Assembly (NCBI GenBank): GCA_017849585.1
Contig: JAFIGT010000039.1
Coordinates: 124,001-188,000 of the forward strand
DNA length: 64,000 nt
Source of the DNA: Verrucomicrobium sp.
GTDB lineage: Bacteria > Verrucomicrobiota > Verrucomicrobiia > Methylacidiphilales > UBA1321
Direction of reading: 5' to 3'
The position numbers and the translations under genes are program-made. Positions 54,016 to 62,174 of this stretch are shown piece after piece. Under the pieces are notes generated by a model, which was not told the DNA's origin, made no database searches, and saw nothing but the letters and a program-made list of their open reading frames with translations. How positions within the stretch are numbered: the first letter of the stretch is position 1; each line of letters begins with the position of its first letter.

Positions 54016-54041
54016 CCCTCGCCAGCACTCGCTGACGAGGG
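54016..54041. repeat. REP-like hairpin
   Basis: CCCTCGcCAGC pairs with GCTGaCGAGGG over an ACTC loop with one internal mismatch. It is followed by GCTCGCGCTAC, a typical tail of repetitive extragenic palindromes. Copy number is unknown. Confidence 0.4.
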
Positions 54042-54214
54042 GCTCGCGCTACGTCTACCACCCTCTGACGCCTCACAAAATCGACCCAAAAATAGCACAA
54101 TAACGACTTTTTTCCTCCCATCTAATGGGGTCGATTACTATTACTTATAATAATTTTGCTTATATGCTATTTTAAGATTTACTTAAGTGGTCCGGTTTCG
54201 ATAAAATCGCGTCC

Positions 54215-55990
54215 ATGCACAAAACCGATCCCTTTACTCCCAATACCAAGAACCAGGCCGTTCTGTCCTGGGTTCAAGAACAAGCGAAGCTTTGTCAACC
54301 CGACAAGATTTACTGGTGTAACGGCAGCGATGCCGAAAAAGAAGCGCTGACCGCGCAAGCCGTCAAGGAAGGCATCCTCATCAAGCTGAACCAGGACAAG
54401 CTTCCCGGTTGCTACTACCACCGTTCCAATCCCAACGACGTGGCCCGCGTCGAGCAGTGCACCTTCATTTGCACGCCGAGCAAGGCCGAAGCCGGCCCGA
54501 CCAACAACTGGATGGCCCCGGCGGACATGTACAAGAAGATGAACGCGCTCCTCGCCGGCTCCATGAAGGGCCGCACGATGTACGTGGTTCCTTACCTGAT
54601 GGGCCCGAAGGGCTCGCCGCTGACCAAGGTCGGCGTTGAGATCACCGACTCCATCTACGTGGTTCTCAGCATGCGTGTCATGGCCCGCATCGGCGATGTG
54701 GCCTACGAGCACCTCGGCGAGAGCGACGATTTCACCCGCGGCACGCACAGCATGCTCGACGTCAATCCCGACCGTCGATTCATCTGCCACTTCCCGCAGG
54801 ACAATAACATCATTTCCGTCGGTTCCAACTACGGCGGCAACGTGCTCCTCGGCAAGAAGTGCCTGGCCCTGCGCCTCGGCTCCTACCTCGGTCGCAATCA
54901 GGGCTGGATGGCGGAACACATGCTCATCCTCGGCGTGGAATCGCCCACCGGCGAAAAGACCTACGTCGCGGCGGCGTTCCCCAGCGCGTGCGGCAAGACC
55001 AACTTTGCGATGCTCATCCCCCCGGCCCACTACAAGGGCTGGAAGATCTGGACTCTCGGCGACGATATCGCCTGGATGCGTCCCGGCCCGGATGGCCGTC
55101 TCTATGCGATCAACCCGGAAGCCGGTTACTTCGGCGTCGTCCCCGGCACCAACAGCAAGTCCAACCCGAACGCGGTGACGACCATTCAGCGCGACACCAT
55201 CTACACCAACGTGGCCCTCACGCCCGATGGCGACGTGTGGTGGGAAGGGAAGGATGGCGAAGTGCCCAAGGAATGCCTCGACTGGAAGGGCAACAAGTGG
55301 ACACCGGAATCCAAGGAAAAGGCCGCTCACCCGAACAGCCGTTTCGCCGCTCCGATGGCCAACAACCCGGCCCTCGCTCCCGAGGCGAACGACCCGAACG
55401 GTGTGCCGATCAGCGCCATCATCTTTGGTGGTCGCCGCGCCACGACGCTCCCGCTCGTGTACCAGACCTTTAACTGGATCCACGGCGTGTACGTCGGTGC
55501 CACGATGGGTTCGGAAATGACCGCTGCCGCCGTCGGTGGCGCCGGTCAGGTCCGCCGCGACCCGATGGCCATGCTGCCGTTCTGCGGTTACGACATGGGC
55601 GAATACTTCCACCACTGGCTCAACATGCGCCGCGATATCAAGGTTCTGCCGAAGATTTTCAGCGTGAACTGGTTCCGCAAGGACAAGAACGGCAACTTCA
55701 TGTGGCCGGGCTTTGGCGAAAACATGCGCGTTCTCTCGTGGATCGTGGATCGTTGCCGCGGCCGCAAGGGCGCCCTCGAAACCCCGCTGGGCTGGGTGCC
55801 GAAGGCCGAGGACTTTGACCTCGAAGGCATGAAGGACTTCAGCGCCGCGCAGTTCAACGAGGTGCAGGAAATCAACAGCGAAGAGTGGAAACAGGAGATC
55901 CAGCTCCAGAGCGAAATCTTCTTGAAGCTCAACGACAAAATGCCGAAGGAACTCATCTTCCAGCGCGAATTGCTCGTCTCTCGCCTGTAA
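54215..55990 (+). CDS. pckG: Phosphoenolpyruvate carboxykinase (GTP)
   Basis: A 591-aa GTP-type PEPCK. Features: MYVVPYLMGPKGSPLTKVGV, the P-loop FPSACGKTN (~255-263) with the reactive Cys, TLGDDIAWM, and the nucleotide/PEP region FGGRRATTLPLVYQTFNWIHG in two parts. It makes PEP from oxaloacetate in gluconeogenesis, or works in reverse for CO2 fixation. Strongly biased codons (AAG, CTC, GGC) suggest high expression. A UUCG-loop terminator lies 21 bp after the stop. The long open frame on the opposite strand is an artefact of its codon bias. Confidence 0.97.
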   Translation: MHKTDPFTPNTKNQAVLSWVQEQAKLCQPDKIYWCNGSDAEKEALTAQAVKEGILIKLNQDKLPGCYYHRSNPNDVARVEQCTFICTPSKAEAGPTNNWMAPADMYKKMNALLAGSMKGRTMYVVPYLMGPKGSPLTKVGVEITDSIYVVLSMRVMARIGDVAYEHLGESDDFTRGTHSMLDVNPDRRFICHFPQDNNIISVGSNYGGNVLLGKKCLALRLGSYLGRNQGWMAEHMLILGVESPTGEKTYVAAAFPSACGKTNFAMLIPPAHYKGWKIWTLGDDIAWMRPGPDGRLYAINPEAGYFGVVPGTNSKSNPNAVTTIQRDTIYTNVALTPDGDVWWEGKDGEVPKECLDWKGNKWTPESKEKAAHPNSRFAAPMANNPALAPEANDPNGVPISAIIFGGRRATTLPLVYQTFNWIHGVYVGATMGSEMTAAAVGGAGQVRRDPMAMLPFCGYDMGEYFHHWLNMRRDIKVLPKIFSVNWFRKDKNGNFMWPGFGENMRVLSWIVDRCRGRKGALETPLGWVPKAEDFDLEGMKDFSAAQFNEVQEINSEEWKQEIQLQSEIFLKLNDKMPKELIFQRELLVSRL

Positions 55991-56011
55991 TCGTTCTCGA
56001 TAAGTTGCCTG

Positions 56012-56044
56012 AAAAGCCCGGTGGTTCGCCACCGGGCTTTTCTT
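56012..56044 (+). terminator. Rho-independent terminator of pckG
   Basis: AAAAGCCCGGTGG (56012-56024), tetraloop TTCG, CCACCGGGCTTTT (56029-56041), then CTTT. A very stable 13-bp stem. Confidence 0.92.
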
Positions 56045-56173
56045 TGCAACATGACGTTGCCTCCAGTAACGCTGACGCCACGCGAGACCGTCGCTTCGCG
56101 TGAATAGGGGATTCGGTTGTGCCGCGGAAAATTCGATGTGCTGAAAGGCGGCAGCGAAAGATCTCGAGCGATT

Positions 56174-56362
56174 CTACAGCGGCTGCTCGGGGGTGATCAT
56201 GCCGTCGTAGATGTAGTCGTCCTCGCCCCAGCCGTATTCCTGGGACATGCCGTCCATTTCGCTGCGCTCCTCCCAGGGGATGGTGCTGACGGACCCGGAT
56301 TTCGGGGTGGCGCAAGCGGCGAGGACCAAGCAGCTGAGGGCGATGCAGAGGATCTTGTTCAC
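56174..56362 (-). CDS. Small lipoprotein
   Basis: A 62-aa protein with GTG start at 56362. The signal MNKILCIALSCLVLAACATP ends in a lipobox (L-A-A-C17). The mature ~45 residues are acidic (EERSEMDGMSQEYGWGEDDY). Divergent from the EF-hand protein gene. Function unknown; the lipobox and length support a true gene although the start is non-ATG and the ribosome-binding site is weak. Confidence 0.7.
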   Translation of the reverse strand: MNKILCIALSCLVLAACATPKSGSVSTIPWEERSEMDGMSQEYGWGEDDYIYDGMITPEQPL

Positions 56363-56448
56363 GGCGGGTGAGTATTTCGGATTCGTTGCGCGGCGTCTAC
56401 TGGAAAGTTCGGCTTGCTCCCGGCGCGGCTTCTGTCAAAACAGTGGGC

Positions 56449-57102
56449 ATGTCCTGCGCGCGTTTCGTCCGATCCCTTGCTGTGCTTGTTGCGGTCTTCA
56501 CCCTGATTGTTTCCGTTTCGGCGGCCGAAACGGCGGCGGCGTCCCCCGAGACGGCGGGCCAGCCGGCGAAAAAGAAGACGGTTAAGAAGAAGAGCGCCAC
56601 GTCTGCGCCGACGACCGCCACCAGTAGTTCCACTACCACCACGACTTCGACGACGACGGCCACGACGGCCGCTGCTCCTGTGACGGCTCCGGCGACCGCG
56701 GCGGCCACGACAGGAACGAAGGAGACTTCAGCGTTGCCGTTGGCGATGATGGAGACGCCGGATCAGCGGCGCGAGCGGTTCCATGCGAACATGTTGAAGC
56801 AGTACGACAAGAATGGGGACGGCAAGCTGGATGTGGCGGAGGAGGCGCGGATGCGGCAGGATCTGTACGTGCGGCGCCAGTCGCTTTTCAAGAAGTACGA
56901 CAAGGACAAGAATGGCCGTTTTAGTGATGAGGAGATTGCCGCGATGGAAGCGGATTTCGCGAAGCGGAAGGTGCTGTTTGTGCGGAGCTTTGACAAGAAT
57001 AGCGATGGCGTGCTGGACGATCAGGAGTCCGCAGCGCTGAATGCGGAGCTGGCGAAGCGCCGGGCGCAGTATCTGGATGGGTTTACCCGTTCGGCGTACT
57101 AG
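56449..57102 (+). CDS. Exported EF-hand calcium-binding protein with Thr/Ala-rich linker
   Basis: About 217 aa from the ATG at 56449 (MSCARFVRSLAVLVAVFTLI) with a signal peptide ending near VSAAE. A ~70-residue low-complexity linker rich in Thr, Ser, Ala, Pro and Lys comes next. Three EF-hand loops follow: DKNGDGKLDVAEE, DKDKNGRFSDEE and DKNSDGVLDDQE. The regular spacing (~28 and ~35 residues) supports calcium binding. Target unknown; probably periplasmic or surface. Confidence 0.85.
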   Translation: MSCARFVRSLAVLVAVFTLIVSVSAAETAAASPETAGQPAKKKTVKKKSATSAPTTATSSSTTTTTSTTTATTAAAPVTAPATAAATTGTKETSALPLAMMETPDQRRERFHANMLKQYDKNGDGKLDVAEEARMRQDLYVRRQSLFKKYDKDKNGRFSDEEIAAMEADFAKRKVLFVRSFDKNSDGVLDDQESAALNAELAKRRAQYLDGFTRSAY

Positions 57103-57242
57103 GGAGGGCGCGCCTCCGTTGTAAAAATGGAAGGGCAGTTCGGTGAACCGCCGCGGCGGCACACCGTGCGTGCCCGACAACGTAGTCAAAATCCAATACG
57201 GGATGGTTTATTCGAACCGTCTCGTCATCTTACTATTCGCTT

Positions 57243-57683
57243 ATGAAATCAATTCGAGTGGCGGAATCGGATGTGGACATCGCCCGTTGTTTTCCGGTGA
57301 TGGCGGAGTTGCGCACTCATTTGTTGCCGGTGATGAATTCCGAGTCGTTTGTGGCGCAGGTGCGGTTGCAGGAGAAGGAGGGATTTCGTCTGGCCTACGT
57401 GGAGGAGGCGGAGGAGATCCGCGCGGTGGCGGGGTACCGGGTGATGAACAAGTTGTTCAATCGCCGGGCGCTCTATGTGGATGATTTGGTCACGCGTGCG
57501 CTGGATCGCTCGAAGGGCTACGGTGATGCGTTGTTCGAATGGCTACTGGCTGAGGGCGAGCGATTGGATTGCGCGGCGCTCGAACTTGATTCGGGGGTGC
57601 AGCGGTTCGAGGCGCATCGTTTTTATCTCCGCAAGCGCATGGCGATTACGTCTCACCATTTCGCTCTCAAGATTACAGAATAA
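57243..57683 (+). CDS. GNAT-family N-acetyltransferase
   Basis: A 146-aa single GNAT domain: AYVEEAEEIRAVAGYRVMNK, then ALYVDDLVTRALDRSKGYGD with the R-x-x-G-x-G/A acetyl-CoA motif partly altered (RSKGYGDALFEWLL), and DSGVQRFEAHRFYLRKRM. Substrate unknown. The 3' end overlaps the convergent FAD-oxidoreductase gene by 11 bases. Confidence 0.88.
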   Translation: MKSIRVAESDVDIARCFPVMAELRTHLLPVMNSESFVAQVRLQEKEGFRLAYVEEAEEIRAVAGYRVMNKLFNRRALYVDDLVTRALDRSKGYGDALFEWLLAEGERLDCAALELDSGVQRFEAHRFYLRKRMAITSHHFALKITE

Positions 57684-59025
57684 TCGATCCGCCCCGGGCG
57701 AGTTCGGCGCGAATCGCGGCGGGTTCGACCTGGGCGAGGTTCTTGCCGGATTGCACGGCGAGGGCGGCCGCGACCCCGGCGGCTTCTCCGGTCTGATTCA
57801 TATTCACCATGACTCGAACGGCGGCGTGGGCAACCGGGTCGGTATCGATCATGCGCCCGGCGACGATGAGATTGCTGGCTCCGGCGGGGAGCAGGGAGCG
57901 CAGGGGAATCTGGTAGTAGGTCGGGTTTTCGGTGGTCTCGGCGCGCCAGCGGGTGATTTCGGACGGGTATCCGGGGCAGTTGTATTCCTGCACGCCGCTG
58001 AGGTAGCGGAGGGTGATGCCGGGTTTGTCGGGATGGTGGATATCGACGCGGTAACTGCCGTTGGCAATGGCGTCGTCGAAGTGGCGACCGGTGAGCACGT
58101 CGTCGCCGGTGAGTTGGTAGCGGCATTTCACGTGGCGGGTTTCGCGGATGCCGAGCCGGGCGGGCAGGCCCTGCAAGACGATATCGCCTTGGGGCGCGTA
58201 CTTTTTCACGAGATCAAAAACGGCGCGAACCTGGCGGCGGCCTTCGATTTCCGCGCGGGTGAGGGCATCGGCGTCGGCGCAGTTGGCGTCATAGATGCGG
58301 GTGGCGGCCAGCATGTGGACGGGCGAGCCGGGAATGGGCGCGGCCCAGACGAAACCCTGGGGCAGGCCGAATTCCTTGCCGTGTTCGCGGATGAGTTTGC
58401 CGAGGTCGAGATGGCGGATCGAGTCCCAGCCGGTGAAGGTGGCGCAGGTGGTGGAGGGTTGGTTGGTGGCGCTGATCGTGGTGGGCAATCCCATGCGGTG
58501 GGCGATGTCGCCGTCACCACTGGCGTCGATGAATTGATTGGCGAGGATGACGCCGCGTCCGCTTTTGTTTTCTACGATGATGCCGCGCAGGCGACCGTCT
58601 TCCTGGACATGGGGAGCGACGAAAGCGGTGTGCAGCCAGGGTCGGACGCGGGAGGAGATGACGAGTTCGTCGAGCTCGATCTGGAGTTCGTGCGGGTTGA
58701 AGGCCCAGGCCCAACTGGGACAGCGGGCGGTGTCGGAAACGGCGTTGCGACGACGGAGGCGTTCGATGGTTTCGAGGGTGAGCCCGGCGAAGATTTGTTT
58801 TTCGAAGCGTTCGTCGAACTGGGAGTGCCAGACATTGACGAGGGAGAGGGTGGCCACGCCGCCGAAGCAACCCATGCGTTCGACGAGGGCGACGCGCAGA
58901 CCAAGGCGCGCCGCGCGGACGGCGGCAAAGACCCCGGTGCAACTTCCACCGACCACGCACACATCGCATTCATGCCAGACCGGGGTGTGCCGCGCCGGTT
59001 CAACAATCGAAGGAAAGGATTTCAT
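57673..59025 (-). CDS. FAD-dependent oxidoreductase (FAD_oxidored family)
   Basis: A 450-aa protein with an N-terminal dinucleotide-binding motif CDVCVVGGSCTGVFAAVRAA in which the canonical GxGxxG is GGSCTG, then GLRVALVERMGCFGGVATLS, and IDASGDGDIAHRMGLP, all typical of the FAD_oxidored group common in Verrucomicrobia and Planctomycetes. The C-terminal NLIVAGRMIDTDPVAHAAVR, then VMVNMNQTGEAAGVAAALA, completes the FAD site. No signal peptide. Substrate unknown. It is divergent from the AraC regulator at 59154, which may control it. Confidence 0.9.
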   Translation of the reverse strand: MKSFPSIVEPARHTPVWHECDVCVVGGSCTGVFAAVRAARLGLRVALVERMGCFGGVATLSLVNVWHSQFDERFEKQIFAGLTLETIERLRRRNAVSDTARCPSWAWAFNPHELQIELDELVISSRVRPWLHTAFVAPHVQEDGRLRGIIVENKSGRGVILANQFIDASGDGDIAHRMGLPTTISATNQPSTTCATFTGWDSIRHLDLGKLIREHGKEFGLPQGFVWAAPIPGSPVHMLAATRIYDANCADADALTRAEIEGRRQVRAVFDLVKKYAPQGDIVLQGLPARLGIRETRHVKCRYQLTGDDVLTGRHFDDAIANGSYRVDIHHPDKPGITLRYLSGVQEYNCPGYPSEITRWRAETTENPTYYQIPLRSLLPAGASNLIVAGRMIDTDPVAHAAVRVMVNMNQTGEAAGVAAALAVQSGKNLAQVEPAAIRAELARGGSIIL

Positions 59026-59153
59026 GGGACTACCTGAAGGTACGGTGACCGTGGACGGCGGTAAACCGGCTTTTGCTGGATTCCCGGGACGAAAACATGG
59101 AGTCCATGCATGATTCCACTTGCGCTCTGTGATAGGGTGTTGGACAAGCCCTC

Positions 59154-60029
59154 ATGACCGAACCCGTCTTTTCGCCGGCTCGTTATCTGACCTCGCTGCT
59201 GCGCGCGCGGTTGACCCTCACGCACCTCTGCACGAATACGTTTCATCCGGGCCGCTTGCAGATGGATGAAGTGGTCACCACGCACCGGTTGATCCTCGTG
59301 CTGCGCGGGCACCTGCTTTACAAAGTGGACGGCGCGACGGCGCAAATTTCCCCGGGGCAGCAAATCTTTGTCCCGGCGTGGACCCGCCGCGTCTGGCAGA
59401 GCAAACGGCGGCAGGAGGTGGAGTTCTCCTGGTTTGAGTTCACGGCGGATGAAGCGGAGGAGAGTCTTCATACCTTGTTTTATCGATCCTGTGGGAATCT
59501 GGCGTTGGAGCGGGACGCGCTTCGCCGCATGCTCCGGCTGTGGCCGAAAAATCTCCCCTCCACGGGGCTGGGTAGCGGGGAATCCCCGCTCGATCCAATG
59601 CAGCAACTGCAACTGGAGGGGGAAGTGAAAGCCATCCTGGGGCGCTTCTGGCCGCAGGCGCGACCATTGAATCCAGACGGCGTGGTCACTTTTTCGCTGG
59701 CGGCGGAGGTCCATCCGGACTTGAAGCTGGCACTGGCGTGGATGCAGGAGAATTTCCTGCGGCCCGAGGCGTTGCACGCATTGTACGGGGAAATTCATTT
59801 GAGTCCGAATCATTTCCGGCTCCTCTTTCGCCGGGTGATGGGATGCAGTCCACAGGATTATCTGCATCGGCTGAGGCTGCGCCGGGCGCGGCATCTGGTC
59901 GTCGATAGTGATTTGCCGTTGAAGCAGATTGCTTCACAAGTGGGCTTTGCCGATCCGTTGTTTTTCTCGCGACAATATCACCGCTTCTGGGGATTGAGCC
60001 CGCGCCAGGACCGCTCGCAGAAAACGTGA
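59154..60029 (+). CDS. AraC-family transcriptional regulator
   Basis: A 291-aa protein with an N-terminal cupin-like sensor (LILVLRGHLLYKVDGATAQI; SPGQQIFVPAWTRRVW) and a C-terminal AraC double helix-turn-helix (LHALYGEIHLSPNHFRLLFR, then RVMGCSPQDYLHRLRLRRAR and LPLKQIASQVGFADPLFFSR). It probably senses a sugar-like ligand and regulates the divergent FAD oxidoreductase (128-bp intergenic region). Confidence 0.93.
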   Translation: MTEPVFSPARYLTSLLRARLTLTHLCTNTFHPGRLQMDEVVTTHRLILVLRGHLLYKVDGATAQISPGQQIFVPAWTRRVWQSKRRQEVEFSWFEFTADEAEESLHTLFYRSCGNLALERDALRRMLRLWPKNLPSTGLGSGESPLDPMQQLQLEGEVKAILGRFWPQARPLNPDGVVTFSLAAEVHPDLKLALAWMQENFLRPEALHALYGEIHLSPNHFRLLFRRVMGCSPQDYLHRLRLRRARHLVVDSDLPLKQIASQVGFADPLFFSRQYHRFWGLSPRQDRSQKT

Positions 60030-60041
60030 GCGGCCGGGGGA

Positions 60042-60488
60042 TTACTGCGGATACGCGATGAAGTGGGTGCGCTGGTTGCTGTGGAATCCGGCTCCTTCGT
60101 AAAAGCGGACCGTGTCGCGGCTTTTGTCGAGCGTGCTGAGGACGACCTTGTAGCAACCCGCGGCCCAGGCTTCTTCCAAGGCCTTGCGGAGCACTTTCGT
60201 GCCGAATCCCTTTTTGCGGTAGTGCGGGTCGGTGATGACGTTCTGGATGACGCCGTAGGGACGCAGGTCATGGGTGAGGTTGGAAATGATGGCGAGAGTG
60301 CAACTGGCCACAAGGCGGCGGTCCTTCTCGGCTACGTAATAGCGCAGGTGAGGCTGTTCGAGAATGTGGCGCCAGAGGCTTTGCACCGCGTCGTCACTGT
60401 AATCGATCTCCGGCTCGTCGGGGTGCAGGTGCGCGTAGAGGGCCAGAAGCTGGGAAAGTTCCTCGGGTTTGATCAAGCGAATCGTCAT
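60042..60488 (-). CDS. GNAT-family N-acetyltransferase
   Basis: A 148-aa GNAT protein: N-terminal MTIRLIKPEELSQLLALYAH, core PYGVIQNVITDPHYRKKGFG then TKVLRKALEEAW with the R/K-x-x-G-F/Y-G-T acetyl-CoA loop, and TVRFYEGAGFHSNQRTHF near the end. Very typical length and order. Acceptor unknown. Convergent with the AraC gene. Confidence 0.93.
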   Translation of the reverse strand: MTIRLIKPEELSQLLALYAHLHPDEPEIDYSDDAVQSLWRHILEQPHLRYYVAEKDRRLVASCTLAIISNLTHDLRPYGVIQNVITDPHYRKKGFGTKVLRKALEEAWAAGCYKVVLSTLDKSRDTVRFYEGAGFHSNQRTHFIAYPQ

Positions 60489-60609
60489 GGGTCATGCCGT
60501 CGTAACCCTGCCAATCACGAGTGAACGCGAGCGGTCTGGGGGAGGCGGGAAAATTTAGGGCAGTTTGAGTGTCGCACGAAAATGAGGCGAAAAACCAGCG
60601 AAAGCTGGT

Positions 60610-60686
60610 TGGTCGGACCGGCGAGATTTGAACTCGCGACCTCTTCCACCCCAAGGAAGCGCGCTACCAAACTGCGCTACGGCCCG
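60610..60686 (-). tRNA. tRNA-Pro (anticodon GGG)
   Basis: On the minus strand a full cloverleaf is visible: acceptor CGGGCCG/CGGTCCG, D-arm GCGC-AGTTTGGTA-GCGC, anticodon arm CTTCC-TTGGGGT-GGAAG with anticodon GGG, and T-arm with GTTCAAATC. The discriminator is A and the CCA end is encoded (complement of 60610-60612). Confidence 0.97.
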
Positions 60687-60817
60687 TTAAAAACCAAGGG
60701 GGGACACTCTAAGCAGAGTTTTTTCCGGGAGCAAGTATAAGCTGGAAAAATCGTGGCAAATCGGTGACGCCCCGAGGCAATCGATGCAGATAAGGGAAGT
60801 GCCTCCGGTTTACCCTC

Positions 60818-60844
60818 GATCCTTCGACTTCGCTCGCAATGACG
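60818..60844. repeat. Dispersed extragenic repeat-like sequence
   Basis: GATCCTTCGACTTCGCTCGC followed by AATGACGG is a variant of a short sequence I recall as widespread in intergenic regions of many bacteria. Function unknown; identified from memory only. Confidence 0.4.
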
Positions 60845-60940
60845 GCATGTGGAGCGTGAAAATCATCGCCGAATCGAATTCGGGAAGAGTTTTAGGATGG
60901 GATTATTTGTTCAACAAAATAGGATGTTGAATTTCTCGTT

Positions 60941-60972
60941 ATTTATATAGTGTAAATACATTTATATAAATA
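60941..60972. promoter_or_regulatory. Candidate operator/promoter of the second GntR/LacI regulator
   Basis: Outer arms ATTTATATA (60941) and TATATAAAT (to ~60972) flank a core TGTAAATACA (60951-60960). The core matches, with one extra base, the TGTA-A-TACA core of the operator at 23265. It lies ~80 bp upstream of the regulator start. Confidence 0.5.
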
Positions 60973-61053
60973 GATTATGATTAAAATTTGATATTTATTT
61001 AAATGAAAAATCTTGATTTGCTCTAATAAATGGCTATTGGTTAATCAAATTCT

Positions 61054-62145
61054 ATGACGACCTCGATTCCGCGAAAACTCGATACCATCTTTCATGCGTT
61101 GCAGGAGCGAATCGTGCAGGGCGAATGGAAGGTGGGGGATCAGATTCCGACCGAGCAGGACTTGGCGGCGGAGTTCGGTTGCAGTCGCGGCACGATGGGC
61201 CGGGCGATTGCGCAATTGGTTCGCGAGGGGTTTGTCGAACGCCGGACGCGCGCGGGGACGCGGGTGATGCGGCAGAGTGTGGTCCGCGAGTCGGCCATTG
61301 ATTTCGATGCGTGCGCTTTTATTCACCCCAGCCAGCAGCATGAAGGCGTGTGGCGCACGGCGAGCGGTTTCCAACAGGCCGCCTGCGGCGCGAAATGTCG
61401 CACGCTGATGCTGTCGACCGGGACCGACTTTCGCAAGGAAGCGGAGATCATCGGTCGCTTGGCGGAGTTCGATGTGAAGGGCGCGGTGCTATTCCCGGTC
61501 ATTCTCGCGCCGTCCGATCTGGCGTTCTACACGCAGATGATTCTGGCCTGCAAATTTCCAGTGGTGCTGGTGGAGTTGAACATCGCGGGCATGGGACGTC
61601 CCGCGGTCGTGGCGGACGGCTTGCACGCCGGGTACACGATGACGAAGCATCTGCTGGGTCAGGGGTTGAAGAAGATCGGCTTTCTTGGCAATTACGCGTG
61701 GGCTCCCATTGTGCGGGAAAAATATCTGGGTTATCGGCAGGCGATGGAAGAGGCGGGCTTGGGCGATGCGGATGCGTTGGTACATCTCGATCCGTCGATG
61801 ACGCCGCGTTTTGACGATCCGCTGCGCGAACCGACGGAATTGGCCCGTACCTATCTGCAGACGCATCCCGGTTTGGAGGGCGTCGTTTGCTCTCTCGACT
61901 TTATGGCGCTGGGCGTGATGCGTGCTGCGCAGGAACTCGGGCTGCGGGTGCCGCAGGATTTGAAGGTGGCGGGCATTGACGACTATGCGCTCGCGGGAGC
62001 GAACGGTCTGACGACGTACCGGGTGCCGTATGAAACCATCGGCGCGCGCGCTTTCGATACGTTGAACCAGATCATTGCCGGACAGGCTTCGCAGCTGACG
62101 GAAATCCAAGTGCGCGGGGAATTGATCGTCCGCCAGAGCGCGTGA
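61054..62145 (+). CDS. GntR-type HTH/LacI-type effector-domain regulator (AraR-like)
   Basis: A 363-aa regulator. Its GntR winged helix (residues ~5-72) reads GEWKVGDQIPTEQDLAAEFG then CSRGTMGRAIAQLVREGFVE. The LacI/PBP-type sensor follows (DFDACAFIHPSQQHEGVW; GYTMTKHLLGQGLKKIGFLG; QDLKVAGIDDY). It is paralogous over its full length to 22161-23252. The gene is followed by a Gfo/Idh/MocA oxidoreductase and a zinc dehydrogenase in the same direction, likely its targets. An AT-rich inverted repeat upstream suggests autoregulation. Confidence 0.93.
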   Translation: MTTSIPRKLDTIFHALQERIVQGEWKVGDQIPTEQDLAAEFGCSRGTMGRAIAQLVREGFVERRTRAGTRVMRQSVVRESAIDFDACAFIHPSQQHEGVWRTASGFQQAACGAKCRTLMLSTGTDFRKEAEIIGRLAEFDVKGAVLFPVILAPSDLAFYTQMILACKFPVVLVELNIAGMGRPAVVADGLHAGYTMTKHLLGQGLKKIGFLGNYAWAPIVREKYLGYRQAMEEAGLGDADALVHLDPSMTPRFDDPLREPTELARTYLQTHPGLEGVVCSLDFMALGVMRAAQELGLRVPQDLKVAGIDDYALAGANGLTTYRVPYETIGARAFDTLNQIIAGQASQLTEIQVRGELIVRQSA

Positions 62146-62174
62146 TCGGCTCACCTTTTATCCCCTTTTCAATT

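Larger units (their letters stand above)
53850..54214. other. 365-bp gap before pckG: terminator, REP-like hairpin and promoter
   Basis: Holds the intrinsic terminator at 53902-53933, a REP-like hairpin at 54016-54041 followed by GCTCGCGCTAC, and an AT-rich stretch with TATAAT (54146-54151), a candidate -10 box for pckG about 64 bases before its start. No gene is supported. Confidence 0.55.
60687..61053. other. 367-bp gap: repeat plus AT-rich promoter region
   Basis: The first half contains the extragenic repeat at 60818-60844. The second half (from ~60895) is very AT-rich and contains the inverted repeat at 60941-60972 upstream of the regulator. No gene is supported. Confidence 0.5.

Noticed and set aside
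54179-56032. 617-codon open frame on the minus strand opposite pckG
   Set aside because: Fully antisense to a clear PEP carboxykinase; composition rich in His/Arg/Val/Ala from reversed biased codons; no recognisable protein motif.
57475-59037. 520-codon plus-strand frame opposite the FAD oxidoreductase
   Set aside because: Gly/Glu/Val-rich antisense artefact; the minus-strand protein has FAD-binding motifs throughout.
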